From positions 1-64,000 of the forward strand of contig NZ_JAGGNV010000060.1 in the NCBI RefSeq assembly GCF_018614955.1: a stretch of DNA of 64,000 bases, given 5' to 3'. The notes below the pieces were generated by a model. The model was not told the origin of the DNA and made no database searches. It worked only from the letters and a program-made list of their open reading frames with translations. Position numbers and translations under genes: made by a program. Positions 8,579 to 17,354 of the stretch are shown in pieces; the stretch's first letter is position 1, and every line of letters begins with the position of its first letter. Origin of the DNA: Variovorax paradoxus. Lineage in GTDB: Bacteria > Pseudomonadota > Gammaproteobacteria > Burkholderiales > Burkholderiaceae_C.

Positions 8579-8937
8579 GCGTGGCGGTGCTCACCAAAAG
8601 CGCGCGCTGAACGACGGCTCCAGCCAATGGGCGCAGGGCGGGATCGCGGCGGTGCTGGGCGAGGATGACAGCCTCCAGTCCCACGTGGACGACACCCTGG
8701 TCGCCGCCGGACTCTGCGACCTGGCTGCCACGCGCTTCGTGGTCGCCGCGCACGCTGATCGAGACCGTGCGGGGCGACATCCCGCATCACGCTGTTCGAG
8801 GAGCACACGCTGGTCGACGTGATCACCGGACGCAAGCTCGGGCTGGCCGAGCCGGCCTGCCTCGGGCTCTATGCGCTGGATGCGGCGACCGACGAGGTGC
8901 TCCCCTTCCGTGCGCCCCACACCATCGGTTTTGGCGC
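8579..8937 (+). pseudogene. L-aspartate oxidase (nadB) internal fragment
   Basis: The peptide NDGSSQWAQGGIAAVLGEDD is the flavin-site loop of L-aspartate oxidase, followed by DDTLVAAGLCDLAATRFVV. After a deletion and frameshift the text resumes as TLVDVITGRKLGLAEPACLG and FRAPHTI. It stops abruptly at about 8937, next to the inverted repeat at 8946. The enzyme starts NAD synthesis by oxidising aspartate to iminoaspartate; this piece is non-functional. It marks where chromosomal-type DNA meets the next module. Confidence 0.75.
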
Positions 8938-8945
8938 ATGTTCAT

Positions 8946-9058
8946 AAATCCGCTAACGGCGCCCGGAAGGTCTTTCCCGCAAACACCTCCCCCTATCCCG
9001 CCATCACCCAATTCACAAAACCGCAAGGCAAAATAACGCCTTCGCCGTTAGCGGATTT
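8946..9058. repeat. Perfect 16-bp inverted repeat upstream of the recombinase
   Basis: AAATCCGCTAACGGCG at 8946-8961 is repeated in exact inverted orientation at 9043-9058, with 81 bp between. The right arm ends 3 bases before the recombinase start codon at 9062, and the left arm begins right after the broken nadB remnant. This placement suggests recombinase binding or crossover sites, or an element end. A second recombinase gene at 52902 is also accompanied by an inverted repeat with a CCGCTA core. Confidence 0.7.
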
Positions 9059-9061
9059 TCA

Positions 9062-10087
9062 ATGCGCTCCCTTTCCCTGTTCGACGAGCCCCCTGCCCTC
9101 ACGCTTCGTGCCGCCTTCGAGCGCTGGCTGGACGACCAGCGGGCCTTGGGGTCGCTTCGTCAATCCGCTTCGATCGAGGTCTACCGCGATATGTGGGAGG
9201 CATTCACGGCTTGGTGCCTGGGCCAGTTGCCGACGGTCACCCTCGCCTCACTGGACCTGCGCGACCTGCAGGCCTTCCAGGCAGCTCGCTTTGGACGCAA
9301 GAGTTCGGACCTGTCCCTGTCCCCTCGCTATGCCTTGAGGCTCATGCGGTTGATCGATCGGGTATTGCGTCATCACGCCGCCGAAGCGGATGTGCCCGTC
9401 AATACCGCGGCGGCGGACTGGATCGCGAAGCATCCGGAGGTTCGGTACTCGGAGGCCGCCAGTGCGGATCCCCTGCCCGAGTTCCTGTCGGTGGCCGAGG
9501 CCAAGCACCTGATCACCTTTCTGTCCGATGCCCGGCCACGACCGGGCGTCTCGGCCTCGCGGCGCGATGGGCACGCCGCCTTCAGCTGGCAGGAGCTTCG
9601 CAACCGGGCGTCGGTGGGGCTGCAGCTGGGCGCCGGGCTCACGCCTGGCGACGTGAGGGCGCTCACACTGGCTTCGCCGGTTTCCAAAGGGGGCCGCGTT
9701 CGCGAGCGGCCGTGGAAGATCAGCGTTCCGGGCGATGGCAATTCGACGGCGCGCGAGACGCCGATCGCGCCCTGGGCCGCCGAGCTCCTTCAGCATTGGC
9801 TGCTGGTACGGGCGGAGGCGCGGATTGCGGGGAACTTCCTGTTTCCGTCGACGCGCACCGGCAAGCAGTGGCACAAGGATTCGCAGTACCAGTGCGCCAG
9901 GCGGGTGCTGGAGGATGCAGGCATCGACAGCAGTGAAGGCGGCTCGTTTCGGCTGCGGCACACCTTTGCGCTGCGGCAACTTCGCCGCGGCTTCGCACCC
10001 GAGGAGGTCGCACATTGGCTCGGGGTCGAGCCTCAGGTGATGGACAGGTACGAGCGGGTGGTTACCAACCCGATCGATGTGGTGTGA
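9062..10087 (+). CDS. Tyrosine recombinase / integrase
   Basis: 341 residues. An N-terminal SAM-like core-binding domain (about 15-105, FERWLDDQRALGSLRQSASI) is followed by the catalytic domain (about 150-335). The arginine-I region is RNRASVGLQLGAGLTPGDVR, box II is FRLRHTFALRQLRRGFAPEE, and the nucleophile region is WLGVEPQVMDRYERV near residue 330. It would cut and rejoin DNA at specific sites through a 3'-phosphotyrosine link. The flanking 16-bp inverted repeat is a natural candidate substrate. No accessory excisionase gene is seen next to it. Confidence 0.85.
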   Translation: MRSLSLFDEPPALTLRAAFERWLDDQRALGSLRQSASIEVYRDMWEAFTAWCLGQLPTVTLASLDLRDLQAFQAARFGRKSSDLSLSPRYALRLMRLIDRVLRHHAAEADVPVNTAAADWIAKHPEVRYSEAASADPLPEFLSVAEAKHLITFLSDARPRPGVSASRRDGHAAFSWQELRNRASVGLQLGAGLTPGDVRALTLASPVSKGGRVRERPWKISVPGDGNSTARETPIAPWAAELLQHWLLVRAEARIAGNFLFPSTRTGKQWHKDSQYQCARRVLEDAGIDSSEGGSFRLRHTFALRQLRRGFAPEEVAHWLGVEPQVMDRYERVVTNPIDVV

Positions 10088-10155
10088 AACCTCGACGGGG
10101 AAATGTCGGGACTTGGCGGCCACATGCGAGCCTGCCACCGGCGTACTGAAGCCTC

Positions 10156-10733
10156 TCAGCGAGATTTCGATCGGCTCGCAAGCGGCTCGGCCTTTGCCCC
10201 TTTCAGCGCCTGCTGAGGCGTCCTTCCGAAATCCACTGCTCTTACGGCAGCCTTCCCGCGTGCATAGGGCGTGGGCTCGGTTGCGGAAGGCCCACGCGTG
10301 CCGGCAGGCTGGGGTTTGACGGAGATCTCCAATGTCCGAATGCTGCGAGTCAGGTCGCCCGACTCTGCACCGTTCCCGACGCGATGGCGACGCGCCTCGT
10401 TCAGTGCTTCCCGTTCCGAGAGCGGCTGCCTCCAGCCATTGCCGTCCCGACGATTTGAATAGACCAGCCGGTCGGCGCCGTCGACGACGGCGGCGCGTTC
10501 GTTCGGCTGGGCGCCGCGCGATGATGCGGACGCCTTGAACCCATGCGCGGCGCCAACGCTGCGCTGTCCGCCGGCCGACGCGCGTCGCCGCCTGTCGGGC
10601 TCAGACGGGAACTCGACATCGTGCCGAGCAGGCTCGGCGCCCTGCCCGCCCTGCGCCCCTTGGTGCTGTCAGCCTGTACCGGCTCAACAGGAGAGGGTTC
10701 AAGCGGCCGCTGCTTCGGCTGATCGGCGGCCAT
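10156..10733 (-). pseudogene. Hypothetical transfer-region protein, frameshifted
   Basis: ATG 10733 overlaps the last 35 bases of ssb and begins MAADQPKQRPLEPSPVEPVQ. In a G run near 10657 the coding sense moves to another frame that stays open to 10156, with sensible text such as VVDGADRLVYSNRRDGNGW and RQPLSEREALNEARR. One base lost in the G run would restore a protein of about 192 residues. No domain is recognised. It is the last gene of the ssb-virB strand and could be a dispensable transfer gene or carry a sequencing error. Confidence 0.45.
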
Positions 10734-11226
10734 CGGATTCCCTAGCCTGATCGTCTGCACCGACCAGGTCCGTGCGCAAGGTGTTGAGCATGCCGGCGAC
10801 GTCTGCCAGGGAAACATCGGTGCGCAGACCAATGGCCACGTCCTGGAGCAGTCGCTCGATGGATGCCATGCCCTTCGCGGCGCATGTGATGGGATCGACC
10901 CGCGGCGCCCTTCGGAGCATCTTCAATTCATCGACGCGGATCTCGGTGCCGCGCTGCTCCTTGCCATCCTTGTCGGTCCAGCGCGTCGTGCGTTGCCGGC
11001 CCTCGATGTAGACCTCGCTGCCCTTGGTCAGGAACTCGAGTGCGATCTCTGCAAGCCGGTCGTAGCACACCAGCTGATGCCATTCGGTGTGCTCGACCAG
11101 CTCACCCGATCTCCGGTCCGTCCAGTACTCGTTGGTGGCCAAGCTGAAATTGGCATAGGTGCCCTTGCCGCCCTGCCCGCCCTCCGGGTCGCGGCCAAGC
11201 CGCCCGATCAGCTGTGTCCTGTTCAT
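10699..11226 (-). CDS. ssb: Single-stranded DNA-binding protein
   Basis: 175 residues with the OB fold in the first 110: MNRTQLIGRLGRDPE, then FSLATNEYWTDR, EWHQLVCYDRLAEIALEFL and KGSEVYIEGRQRTTRW. The C-terminus lacks the usual acidic DDDIPF tip and ends in alanines, as is common in plasmid SSBs. It binds DNA that is single-stranded during transfer or replication. It lies 70 bp downstream of virB11 on the same strand, so it probably belongs to the transfer operon. ATG 11226 was chosen because it starts the conserved domain. Confidence 0.9.
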   Translation of the reverse strand: MNRTQLIGRLGRDPEGGQGGKGTYANFSLATNEYWTDRRSGELVEHTEWHQLVCYDRLAEIALEFLTKGSEVYIEGRQRTTRWTDKDGKEQRGTEIRVDELKMLRRAPRVDPITCAAKGMASIERLLQDVAIGLRTDVSLADVAGMLNTLRTDLVGADDQARESDGRRSAEAAAA

Positions 11227-11295
11227 GACGTTTTTCCTTTCGTCATCAAATCGGGCCACTCCAGCATGACCCGGCTGCCTGCGCTGAATCACCTC

Positions 11296-12366
11296 CTACC
11301 GCACGACCGCCAGCGCATACATCGGGTCGTAGTAGATCGCCGGGACATGCCGTCCCAGCTCGCGATCGAACACCAGTTGCACGACGACATGCACCAGCGT
11401 GTGCAGAAGCCGCATGATCTCGTCGAGCGCGAGACTCCGGCCTTCATCCGACGCCTTGATCAGCAGCGCGATGCGCACGAACGCCTCCTGCGGCGAGTTC
11501 GCATGAACCGTCGTGATACCGCCCGGGTGGCCCGAGTTGAGGACGTTCTGCACGTAGTAGAAGGTCTCGTCACCACGAAGCTCGGCCAGCAGCACGCGAT
11601 TCGGCGTCTTGCGCATCACGGCCTGCAGCACCTGCTTGGCCGTGGCGCCCACCACGCGCTCACCGGCATGCGCGTCGCGCCGATAGAAAAGCGCTTGCGA
11701 GTTCGGGTGGTTGCGAAGCGGCATCTCCGGCGTGTCCTCGACTGTGATGAGCCGCTCCCATGCCGGGATCAACTCGATCAGGGCCCGGATGAAGGAGGTC
11801 TTGCCGCTACCGGTGGCACCGGAGACGACCAGGTTCTGGCGCTCCATCACGACCTGAGAGAGAAATGTCGGCCAGTCGCCAGAACGGCAGAGATTCCAGA
11901 GTGCCACCTGCGCCGGCTCGAGCTGCGCGCACAGCCGCCCGCGCTCCTCCTCGGAGAGCGAGGCCGAGTGCACGTGGCGCGTGCGACGAAAGTAGTGCTG
12001 CTCGACGAACTGGCACAGCTCGAAGGACTGGCTCGTGTGCTTGCGCAGGTTGAGATAGATCATCCCGCGCGCCGCCGTCGGCGGCATCGTCATCTCGATC
12101 CGTTCGCCGCACGGAAGATAGGCTGAGAGGATCGGGTCCCCCTCGTCGAAAGGCTTCTGCGAGATGTTCGCCAGAAAGCTGCCGAGCGCCTGCAGGTACT
12201 CGAAGGTGATCGCGGGCGCATCGACCTGCTCCCACACGCCTCTCTTCCAAAGCTGCACAACACCCGGCACGTTCACTGCCACCTCGTTGACGAGCGGGTC
12301 GGCCAGCCACACTTCGAAAGCGCGAAGGTGCGCCAGGATCGAAACGTACTTGTCCGTCGCGCCCAT
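11296..12366 (-). CDS. virB11: VirB11-type secretion ATPase
   Basis: 356 residues. The Walker A motif GATGSGKTS lies at 183-191, followed by an Asp box (LITVEDTPEMPL), Walker B (LLAELRGDETFYYV) and a His box (GHPGGITTVHANSP). As a hexameric traffic ATPase at the inner membrane it switches the type IV secretion system between pilus building and DNA export. The ATG lies 2 bp after the virB10 stop, so the two are translationally coupled. Confidence 0.95.
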   Translation of the reverse strand: MGATDKYVSILAHLRAFEVWLADPLVNEVAVNVPGVVQLWKRGVWEQVDAPAITFEYLQALGSFLANISQKPFDEGDPILSAYLPCGERIEMTMPPTAARGMIYLNLRKHTSQSFELCQFVEQHYFRRTRHVHSASLSEEERGRLCAQLEPAQVALWNLCRSGDWPTFLSQVVMERQNLVVSGATGSGKTSFIRALIELIPAWERLITVEDTPEMPLRNHPNSQALFYRRDAHAGERVVGATAKQVLQAVMRKTPNRVLLAELRGDETFYYVQNVLNSGHPGGITTVHANSPQEAFVRIALLIKASDEGRSLALDEIMRLLHTLVHVVVQLVFDRELGRHVPAIYYDPMYALAVVR

Positions 12367-12367
12367 A

Positions 12368-13603
12368 TCAATTCGTCGGTGTAGCCGGGCGCAGCTCGTA
12401 GACGGTCGAGAAGTCGACGTCGCGCGCCACGAAGATCTTGATGATCTCGCCCTGGTTCTTGTACAGGCTCGGCCGCAGCTGGCTGCCCTGTTTGAGCATT
12501 TCCTCCACGATCGACTTGGTCGTGCTGCCTGTGCTGTTCAGCTGCGAGAGTGTTCCCTGCGTTCCGATGTTGAAGGTATCGCCGGAGCTAGCGCCGGCCG
12601 ACCGGGACGCGCGCGCATCGTCTCTGGCGATGTAGATCTGCTTGGCGTCCTCGAACAGCGAAAAGAACACCGCCCCGGCAAAGCGCTCGAACCACTTGTT
12701 GTCGACAAAACCCGAGGTGCCCGCGCGGCCGAGGGCATCGGTGCCCGGCGAATTGAGTTGGACCGAGATGAAGTTCGGCGTCACGGCGCGCGACCACAGC
12801 GTGAAGATAGCGTTCTGGCCAGCCTGAAGGCCCTGCGCGTACTCACCCTCCATGGTGGTGCCGGCTTCCATCAACACCACCTTGCCGTCCATCGACATCA
12901 CGGGCGCGCTGAGGATGCATTTGAGGAAACCGGGCTGGTCGGTCAGGATGGCGGTCAGCAAGGTGCAGTCCGGCAGCGTGCCCTTGGCCAGGGTCATGGA
13001 AGGATTCCGGTTGATGGTCGCGCTGGTGCCCGGTGTGATCGTCGCCGACAACGCGCTCGCCAAGGCATTCGTGCCGCCCTGCGGCGTCGATGCGCCGGGT
13101 AATCCTTGGGCTGTAGCCACCGCAGCACCCAACTGCGCAGCGGCGGCAGACACTGGCTGCGCCACGGCGAGATTGATCGCGCTTTTACGCCGACGCTCGC
13201 GCACCCGCTCCTCCTCGGAAACTCCGCCAGCGCCAGTGGACTGCGCGGCTTCTTGCTTCTTCTCCGGTTCGGGGCAGTTCAAGCCGATCGGAAGCCGCAA
13301 GCCGCCGGGGCACTCCACATAGGAAGCAGGCGTCGCCGTCGGCCCAAGCGCCAGCGGGACCTTGACCTCCGGTGCAGCAAGCGGGCGCGCATCGAGCTTG
13401 GGCTCGCCCTTGGGCGCCGTCTCGGGACCGAAGAGGCCGAAGAAATTGTTCCTGCTGGCGATCCTGAACAGGATCAGCAGGGCCGCCACGGTCGACGTCG
13501 CCACCAGAATCAGCTTCTGTCCGGGCGCCACGGCGCGCTTGCGTTCGACCAAGCCTTCGCGCTCTTCCTCGGCGACCGGCGCTTCCCGCTTCTGCTCGAA
13601 CAT
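12368..13603 (-). CDS. virB10: VirB10-type energy-sensing channel protein
   Basis: 411 residues. A short cytoplasmic tail rich in E, K and R is followed by one membrane helix (about 29-49, LILVATSTVAALLILFRIAS) and a proline- and alanine-rich periplasmic linker. The C-terminal TrbI_VirB10 domain (about 200-405) has PDCTLLTAILTDQPGFLKC-type text and KVVLMEAGTTMEGEYAQG. It spans both membranes and gates the outer-membrane core with VirB7 and VirB9. Stop and start spacing to its neighbours is 1-2 bp. Confidence 0.95.
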   Translation of the reverse strand: MFEQKREAPVAEEEREGLVERKRAVAPGQKLILVATSTVAALLILFRIASRNNFFGLFGPETAPKGEPKLDARPLAAPEVKVPLALGPTATPASYVECPGGLRLPIGLNCPEPEKKQEAAQSTGAGGVSEEERVRERRRKSAINLAVAQPVSAAAAQLGAAVATAQGLPGASTPQGGTNALASALSATITPGTSATINRNPSMTLAKGTLPDCTLLTAILTDQPGFLKCILSAPVMSMDGKVVLMEAGTTMEGEYAQGLQAGQNAIFTLWSRAVTPNFISVQLNSPGTDALGRAGTSGFVDNKWFERFAGAVFFSLFEDAKQIYIARDDARASRSAGASSGDTFNIGTQGTLSQLNSTGSTTKSIVEEMLKQGSQLRPSLYKNQGEIIKIFVARDVDFSTVYELRPATPTN

Positions 13604-13605
13604 GG

Positions 13606-14427
13606 CTAGCCTCCTGGTTCCCGGATCGCACGCTGAACCTTGCCGCTGGCGGTCCCTGTCGGCGAGGACTGGATCGGCACAGTCGGCGACCGGTTGGTGA
13701 TGCCGGCGACCAGCGCGCCGCGGCGCAGGATGATCCGCTGCACGACGCGGTGCAGCACCATGGTGTCCTCCTCAACGTGGTAGTCGACCAGGCTCTCGGT
13801 GCCGTCCGGCTCGACGACGAAGGCCGCAGGCAGTGGGTTCGCCGCGGAGAACAGCATGAAGGTCTGGCGGCCGTTGTCGTGCATGGAAAGAGGTTGCAAC
13901 TCCTTTGGCCCCACAATCCAGTAGTCGTAGTTGAGCGTGCCTTCATGGGAAGACGCCTTCAGGTCCGCCTTGATCTGCCTGCGCTCGGCCTCCCGCCTGG
14001 CCAGCGCAACGGACTCGGGCGTGCCGGCCTCCTGTTCCGGGTACTGCAGGCGAACCCAGTAGGCTACGTTGCGAGCGGTGCGACTGGTCGTCTTGAGCTG
14101 GAACAGGTACGAACGCCGGTTCGTGAAGATGGTGAGGTTTGTGTCCGCCTTGACGTCCTTGGGCTTGAGGACGAACAGGTTGCCGTTGATGGCCGCGTGC
14201 CAGGCATCGCGGTCGCCCATGGCGAAATCCTTGATTTCCTCCTTCTTGCTGAGCTCGATCGTGGTGACCACGCCTTCTGCCGCCGCGATTCGGATGATGT
14301 TGTCGCCGGTGAACTTCACGGTCTGGATGCGCGCGTCGCCCGCAGACGGCACGGTGCCGATCTCAGCGCGTGTGACGACCGCCGAAAACATCAGCACCAC
14401 CGCGAGGAGACAGACCGAGCAGTTCAT
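13606..14427 (-). CDS. virB9: VirB9-type outer-membrane core protein
   Basis: 273 residues with a signal peptide (MNCSVCLLAVVLMFSAVVTR) and then an N-terminal CagX/VirB9 domain (DARIQTVKFTGDNIIRIAAA, WHAAINGNLFVLKPKD). The C-terminal VirB7-binding domain includes LNYDYWIVGPKELQPLSMHD and ends with VVQRIILRRGALVAGI. It forms the outer ring of the translocation core. ATG 14427 overlaps the virB8 stop by an ATGA. Confidence 0.93.
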   Translation of the reverse strand: MNCSVCLLAVVLMFSAVVTRAEIGTVPSAGDARIQTVKFTGDNIIRIAAAEGVVTTIELSKKEEIKDFAMGDRDAWHAAINGNLFVLKPKDVKADTNLTIFTNRRSYLFQLKTTSRTARNVAYWVRLQYPEQEAGTPESVALARREAERRQIKADLKASSHEGTLNYDYWIVGPKELQPLSMHDNGRQTFMLFSAANPLPAAFVVEPDGTESLVDYHVEEDTMVLHRVVQRIILRRGALVAGITNRSPTVPIQSSPTGTASGKVQRAIREPGG

Positions 14428-15218
14428 CTGGCGGCCTGCGGCATGCCAACGTTGGCCGGGGTGACTGAAGTGGCGGGCGGCGCCGAATCGGGTGCCTGTG
14501 ACGCGGGCGGCGTTCCGAGCACCTGCGGCACGCCTTCCTGGTCGCGGCGATAGTTCAGCGCACAAAATCCGAAGGCGTTGATGTGCAGGTCCCGAATCTG
14601 GGACGGGACGTTGGACTTCTCGTATCGCACCGTGAGGGTCGCGATGTAGCGGGTGCGCACAGGCGGCGCCACACCGCGCGTCACGGTCTTCTCGAATCGC
14701 ACTTGCGCGACCCGCAGGTCGTCCTGATCCGTGGGCAGGAACGTTATGCTCTGGATCTCGGCGCGCTCGGAGTCCGTCGGCGTCATCGTCTTCACCGGCG
14801 ACTGCGCGTTGAACTCGGGGTTGAAGTAGTTCTCCCAATCGGTGCGCACGGGACCGCAGGACATCAGGTAAGCCGTCTTGTAGTTAGCCTCTGCTTCCCC
14901 GCGCGTAAAGCCTTCGCGGGCGAGCACGTAGCGCGCGACGTCGGACTGCACGATCTTCTGATCCCGGTCGCGCCCGATCGACACTGTCTCCCCAGGGGCC
15001 TGGACGTCGTAGGCACCCGTGGCGTTGTCGACACGGATGATCGCGGGGACGAACTGCTTGAGCGGCAACAGCACCGTGACGCTCAGAACGCTCAACCCGC
15101 AGAGAATCCCACAGGCCCACGCGATCTTCGCGTTGCGTGAGGCGCGGCGCTCCAGGTCGAGCCGCTGCTGGGTGTCCCAGTCCAGCGACTGCGCGAAGTA
15201 CGCTTCCTTGTCGGTCAT
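14424..15218 (-). CDS. virB8: VirB8-type inner-membrane scaffold
   Basis: 264 residues: a cytoplasmic N-terminus (YFAQSLDWDTQQRLDLERRA), one membrane helix at about 31-53 (IAWACGILCGLSVLSVTVLL), and a periplasmic NTF2-like VirB8 domain containing YVLAREGFTRGEAEANYKTA and IATLTVRYEKS. It is an assembly factor that bridges the inner-membrane complex. A proline/alanine-rich tail of about 30 residues after the domain is slightly longer than usual. Overlapping ATGA junctions join it to virB7 and virB9. Confidence 0.93.
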   Translation of the reverse strand: MTDKEAYFAQSLDWDTQQRLDLERRASRNAKIAWACGILCGLSVLSVTVLLPLKQFVPAIIRVDNATGAYDVQAPGETVSIGRDRDQKIVQSDVARYVLAREGFTRGEAEANYKTAYLMSCGPVRTDWENYFNPEFNAQSPVKTMTPTDSERAEIQSITFLPTDQDDLRVAQVRFEKTVTRGVAPPVRTRYIATLTVRYEKSNVPSQIRDLHINAFGFCALNYRRDQEGVPQVLGTPPASQAPDSAPPATSVTPANVGMPQAAR

Positions 15219-15352
15219 CGGGCCGCCTTGGCGCTTTGCGACGGGTTGATGGGACGCTCCTCCCCGACCGGCCAACCGGGCGGTTTAGGCGATCCGCACC
15301 CTGCGAGACTGATGACGAGAGCGAAGAGGAAGAGTTCGACGATGCGCTGCAT
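15215..15352 (-). CDS. virB7: VirB7-like lipoprotein
   Basis: 45 residues with a lipoprotein signal and lipobox (FALVISLAGCG). The short mature part PKPPGWPVGEERPIN is of the length typical for VirB7, which is acylated at the cysteine and anchors VirB9 to the outer membrane. Its position between virB6 and virB8 and the ATGA overlap with virB8 support the call, since the sequence itself is too short to classify by domain. Confidence 0.8.
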   Translation of the reverse strand: MQRIVELFLFALVISLAGCGSPKPPGWPVGEERPINPSQSAKAAR

Positions 15353-15362
15353 CTGGACCACC

Positions 15363-16313
15363 TCACTTGGGCCCCGAGCGGCTGACAAGCGACCGCGCAT
15401 GCACGAAGCTTGTGAGGCCGGCGCCGAAAGAGCCACCGCTTCCGCCCGTCAGCGATGCACACATGACCGGGATCTGAAGGAACATGAAGAACATTGCCAG
15501 TGAGATCAGCAGGATGGGGATAGTCAGCGCGGCGACGTTTAGCCCGTCTCCCTTTGCACCCACCAGCCTCGCGACCATCAAGAGCACGCCTCCTCCAGCA
15601 ACGCCGCCAAGTGTCATGTTCAGCTTACCGACGTAACTGTTGACGATTCCTATGAACATGAAGATGAACAGCGCCGTGAACACGTGATAGAAGACGAAGT
15701 ACAAGGCGGTGTTCAACCACGAGTAGAAGTAGTTTCTCGTCTGCGGGAGGATCAGTGCGAGCAAGAAGAATGGGCCCACTGCAAGGACCATGCTCAAGCC
15801 CAGCTTCGCGAAAATGATCGAGAACATCGCGGCTGCCAGCAGCAGATAGGTGGCCACGATCACCAGTACGCCCATCAGGAACAAGGCGATTGCTGGGCCG
15901 ATTGCAAGGTCCTTCACCAGATTCGTTCCGGCAGTGAACATCGCCGAAACCAGATCCACGATCTTCTCGTTCACCTGACCCAGCAAGTCGGGCGCGCTGG
16001 ACGACGTGGCGCTCAACGCCGTCGTGAGCTCAGAAGGAAGGTTGAAGATGGGCTTTGCTACCCATGACAGATACCCATTGCCCATGACGTAGAGGACAAC
16101 CATGAAGCCGACAAATTTCAGCAGCCAATCCGTGATCGGAACCGCGACTTTTCCTTCGATGATGAGGTAGCACCAGATCAGCATGCAGATGCCCAGCAAC
16201 ACCCACGCAACCGGTATGACATAGCCCGAGATCCCGGCCGCAGCCGTTTCGTAGAAGCTTCCCAGCGCCCGTTCAAAGTTGCTGTAGATGTCACCGATGA
16301 TGTTGTCGGCCAT
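15363..16313 (-). CDS. virB6: VirB6-type polytopic inner-membrane protein
   Basis: 316 residues with a TrbL/VirB6 pattern. There are membrane segments at about 32-56, 67-85, 143-165, 170-195, 205-225 and 262-285, with YVIPVAWVLLGICMLIWCYL and TYLLLAAAMFSIIFAKLGLS visible. A central periplasmic loop carries SELTTALSATSS. It forms part of the inner-membrane channel. It lies between an entry-exclusion-like lipoprotein and virB7. Confidence 0.92.
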   Translation of the reverse strand: MADNIIGDIYSNFERALGSFYETAAAGISGYVIPVAWVLLGICMLIWCYLIIEGKVAVPITDWLLKFVGFMVVLYVMGNGYLSWVAKPIFNLPSELTTALSATSSSAPDLLGQVNEKIVDLVSAMFTAGTNLVKDLAIGPAIALFLMGVLVIVATYLLLAAAMFSIIFAKLGLSMVLAVGPFFLLALILPQTRNYFYSWLNTALYFVFYHVFTALFIFMFIGIVNSYVGKLNMTLGGVAGGGVLLMVARLVGAKGDGLNVAALTIPILLISLAMFFMFLQIPVMCASLTGGSGGSFGAGLTSFVHARSLVSRSGPK

Positions 16314-16327
16314 GACGAATCCCCACT

Positions 16328-16591
16328 TCAGAACCTGACACTGAGTGGCTTGGTGAGCTTTCCGACTTCATCCTGCACACCGCAAACGGCCATCCGCTTT
16401 CCGTTCTTCTCGACCTCTGCGGTGCACGCCTTGTTGAGTTCCGTTAGCGGATCAAGATTGCCTTTGTCCGCTTCGGCAGCGATCGCCTTGGCGTCGAACT
16501 TGGGTGACTGACTCACCTCCTCTTTCTTGCCGCAGCCGGCGACAAACACTGCAAGAACCAGGAGGGATATCGAGAGGTAGGAACTGTTCAT
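16328..16591 (-). CDS. eexN: EexN-like entry-exclusion lipoprotein
   Basis: 87 residues with a lipoprotein signal (ISLLVLAVFVAGCGKKEE). The mature part has two further cysteines (NKACTAEVEKNG and MAVCGVQDEV), like EexN-family proteins encoded between virB5 and virB6 in related systems. Such proteins make the host a poor recipient for the same plasmid. The role is inferred from family resemblance and position. Confidence 0.75.
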   Translation of the reverse strand: MNSSYLSISLLVLAVFVAGCGKKEEVSQSPKFDAKAIAAEADKGNLDPLTELNKACTAEVEKNGKRMAVCGVQDEVGKLTKPLSVRF

Positions 16592-16595
16592 GGTC

Positions 16596-17354
16596 TTAGA
16601 ACCTGATGCCGCCCGCCGCCCCGCGGGACATTCCGGCGTTGAAGTTGTCGATGGCCGACTGCTGTTGCAGTCGACGGTCTGCCTCTTCCATCGCCTGGAT
16701 CGTCGATAGCTTGATCTGCTCGTTCTGCATCCTGACGGTTTCCACCTGGATGCGCGCCTGCACTTCGTTGATCGCCTTCACGTCGGTCGAGGCGTTGATC
16801 GTCCCGACGAAGGTCTGCAGGTTGCGGATGTTCTCTGCAGCCTTGCGATAGCCCATGTCCCCGATCTGCTTCTGCAACGCGAGCTGCTGCCACTGCCGGC
16901 TACAGGACGAGCGCATGGCGGGATCGCTGTTCAGCTCTGCACAGGATCTCAACTGATTGGCACGCACGATGTCGTTCACCGAGCCCGAGATGCCGGCGAA
17001 CGACCCGCCGCCGTTCTTCATGGCATTCACCGCGCCGACGTAATCCTGCGGCAGGTATTGGCTGAGCAGGTCGTTGTTCATGAGGCTGCCGAGGTTTCGC
17101 ATCCCCTGGAGCGTTCCATAGACCTGCCTCATCTGGTCAAGCTGCTCTCCCATCGACCTGAGCTGCTCGGTCCATTTCATGATCGTTTCGATCTGGTTCA
17201 CTGTCGCAGGGATGTCGCTGGTGACGGTGACCGGGATCTGGGCTCTGGCGCCACCCGCGATACCAAGGCAAAGCATCGCACCAAGGACCAGATGTTTCGC
17301 GTGTTGCACCCGGCGCACCACGCAGCGCGTCATCCAGGACAGGGGCAGTTTCAT
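16596..17354 (-). CDS. virB5: VirB5-type minor pilin / adhesin
   Basis: 252 residues. A long basic leader precedes a signal peptide (LVLGAMLCLGIAGGARAQ) cleaved near residue 35. The mature protein is helical: QIETIMKWTEQLRSMGEQLD, VYGTLQGMRNLGSLMNNDLL and ELNSDPAMRSSCSRQWQQLA, typical of the VirB5/TraC family. It sits at the tip of the conjugative pilus. The ATG overlaps the virB4 stop (ATGA). Confidence 0.9.
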   Translation of the reverse strand: MKLPLSWMTRCVVRRVQHAKHLVLGAMLCLGIAGGARAQIPVTVTSDIPATVNQIETIMKWTEQLRSMGEQLDQMRQVYGTLQGMRNLGSLMNNDLLSQYLPQDYVGAVNAMKNGGGSFAGISGSVNDIVRANQLRSCAELNSDPAMRSSCSRQWQQLALQKQIGDMGYRKAAENIRNLQTFVGTINASTDVKAINEVQARIQVETVRMQNEQIKLSTIQAMEEADRRLQQQSAIDNFNAGMSRGAAGGIRF

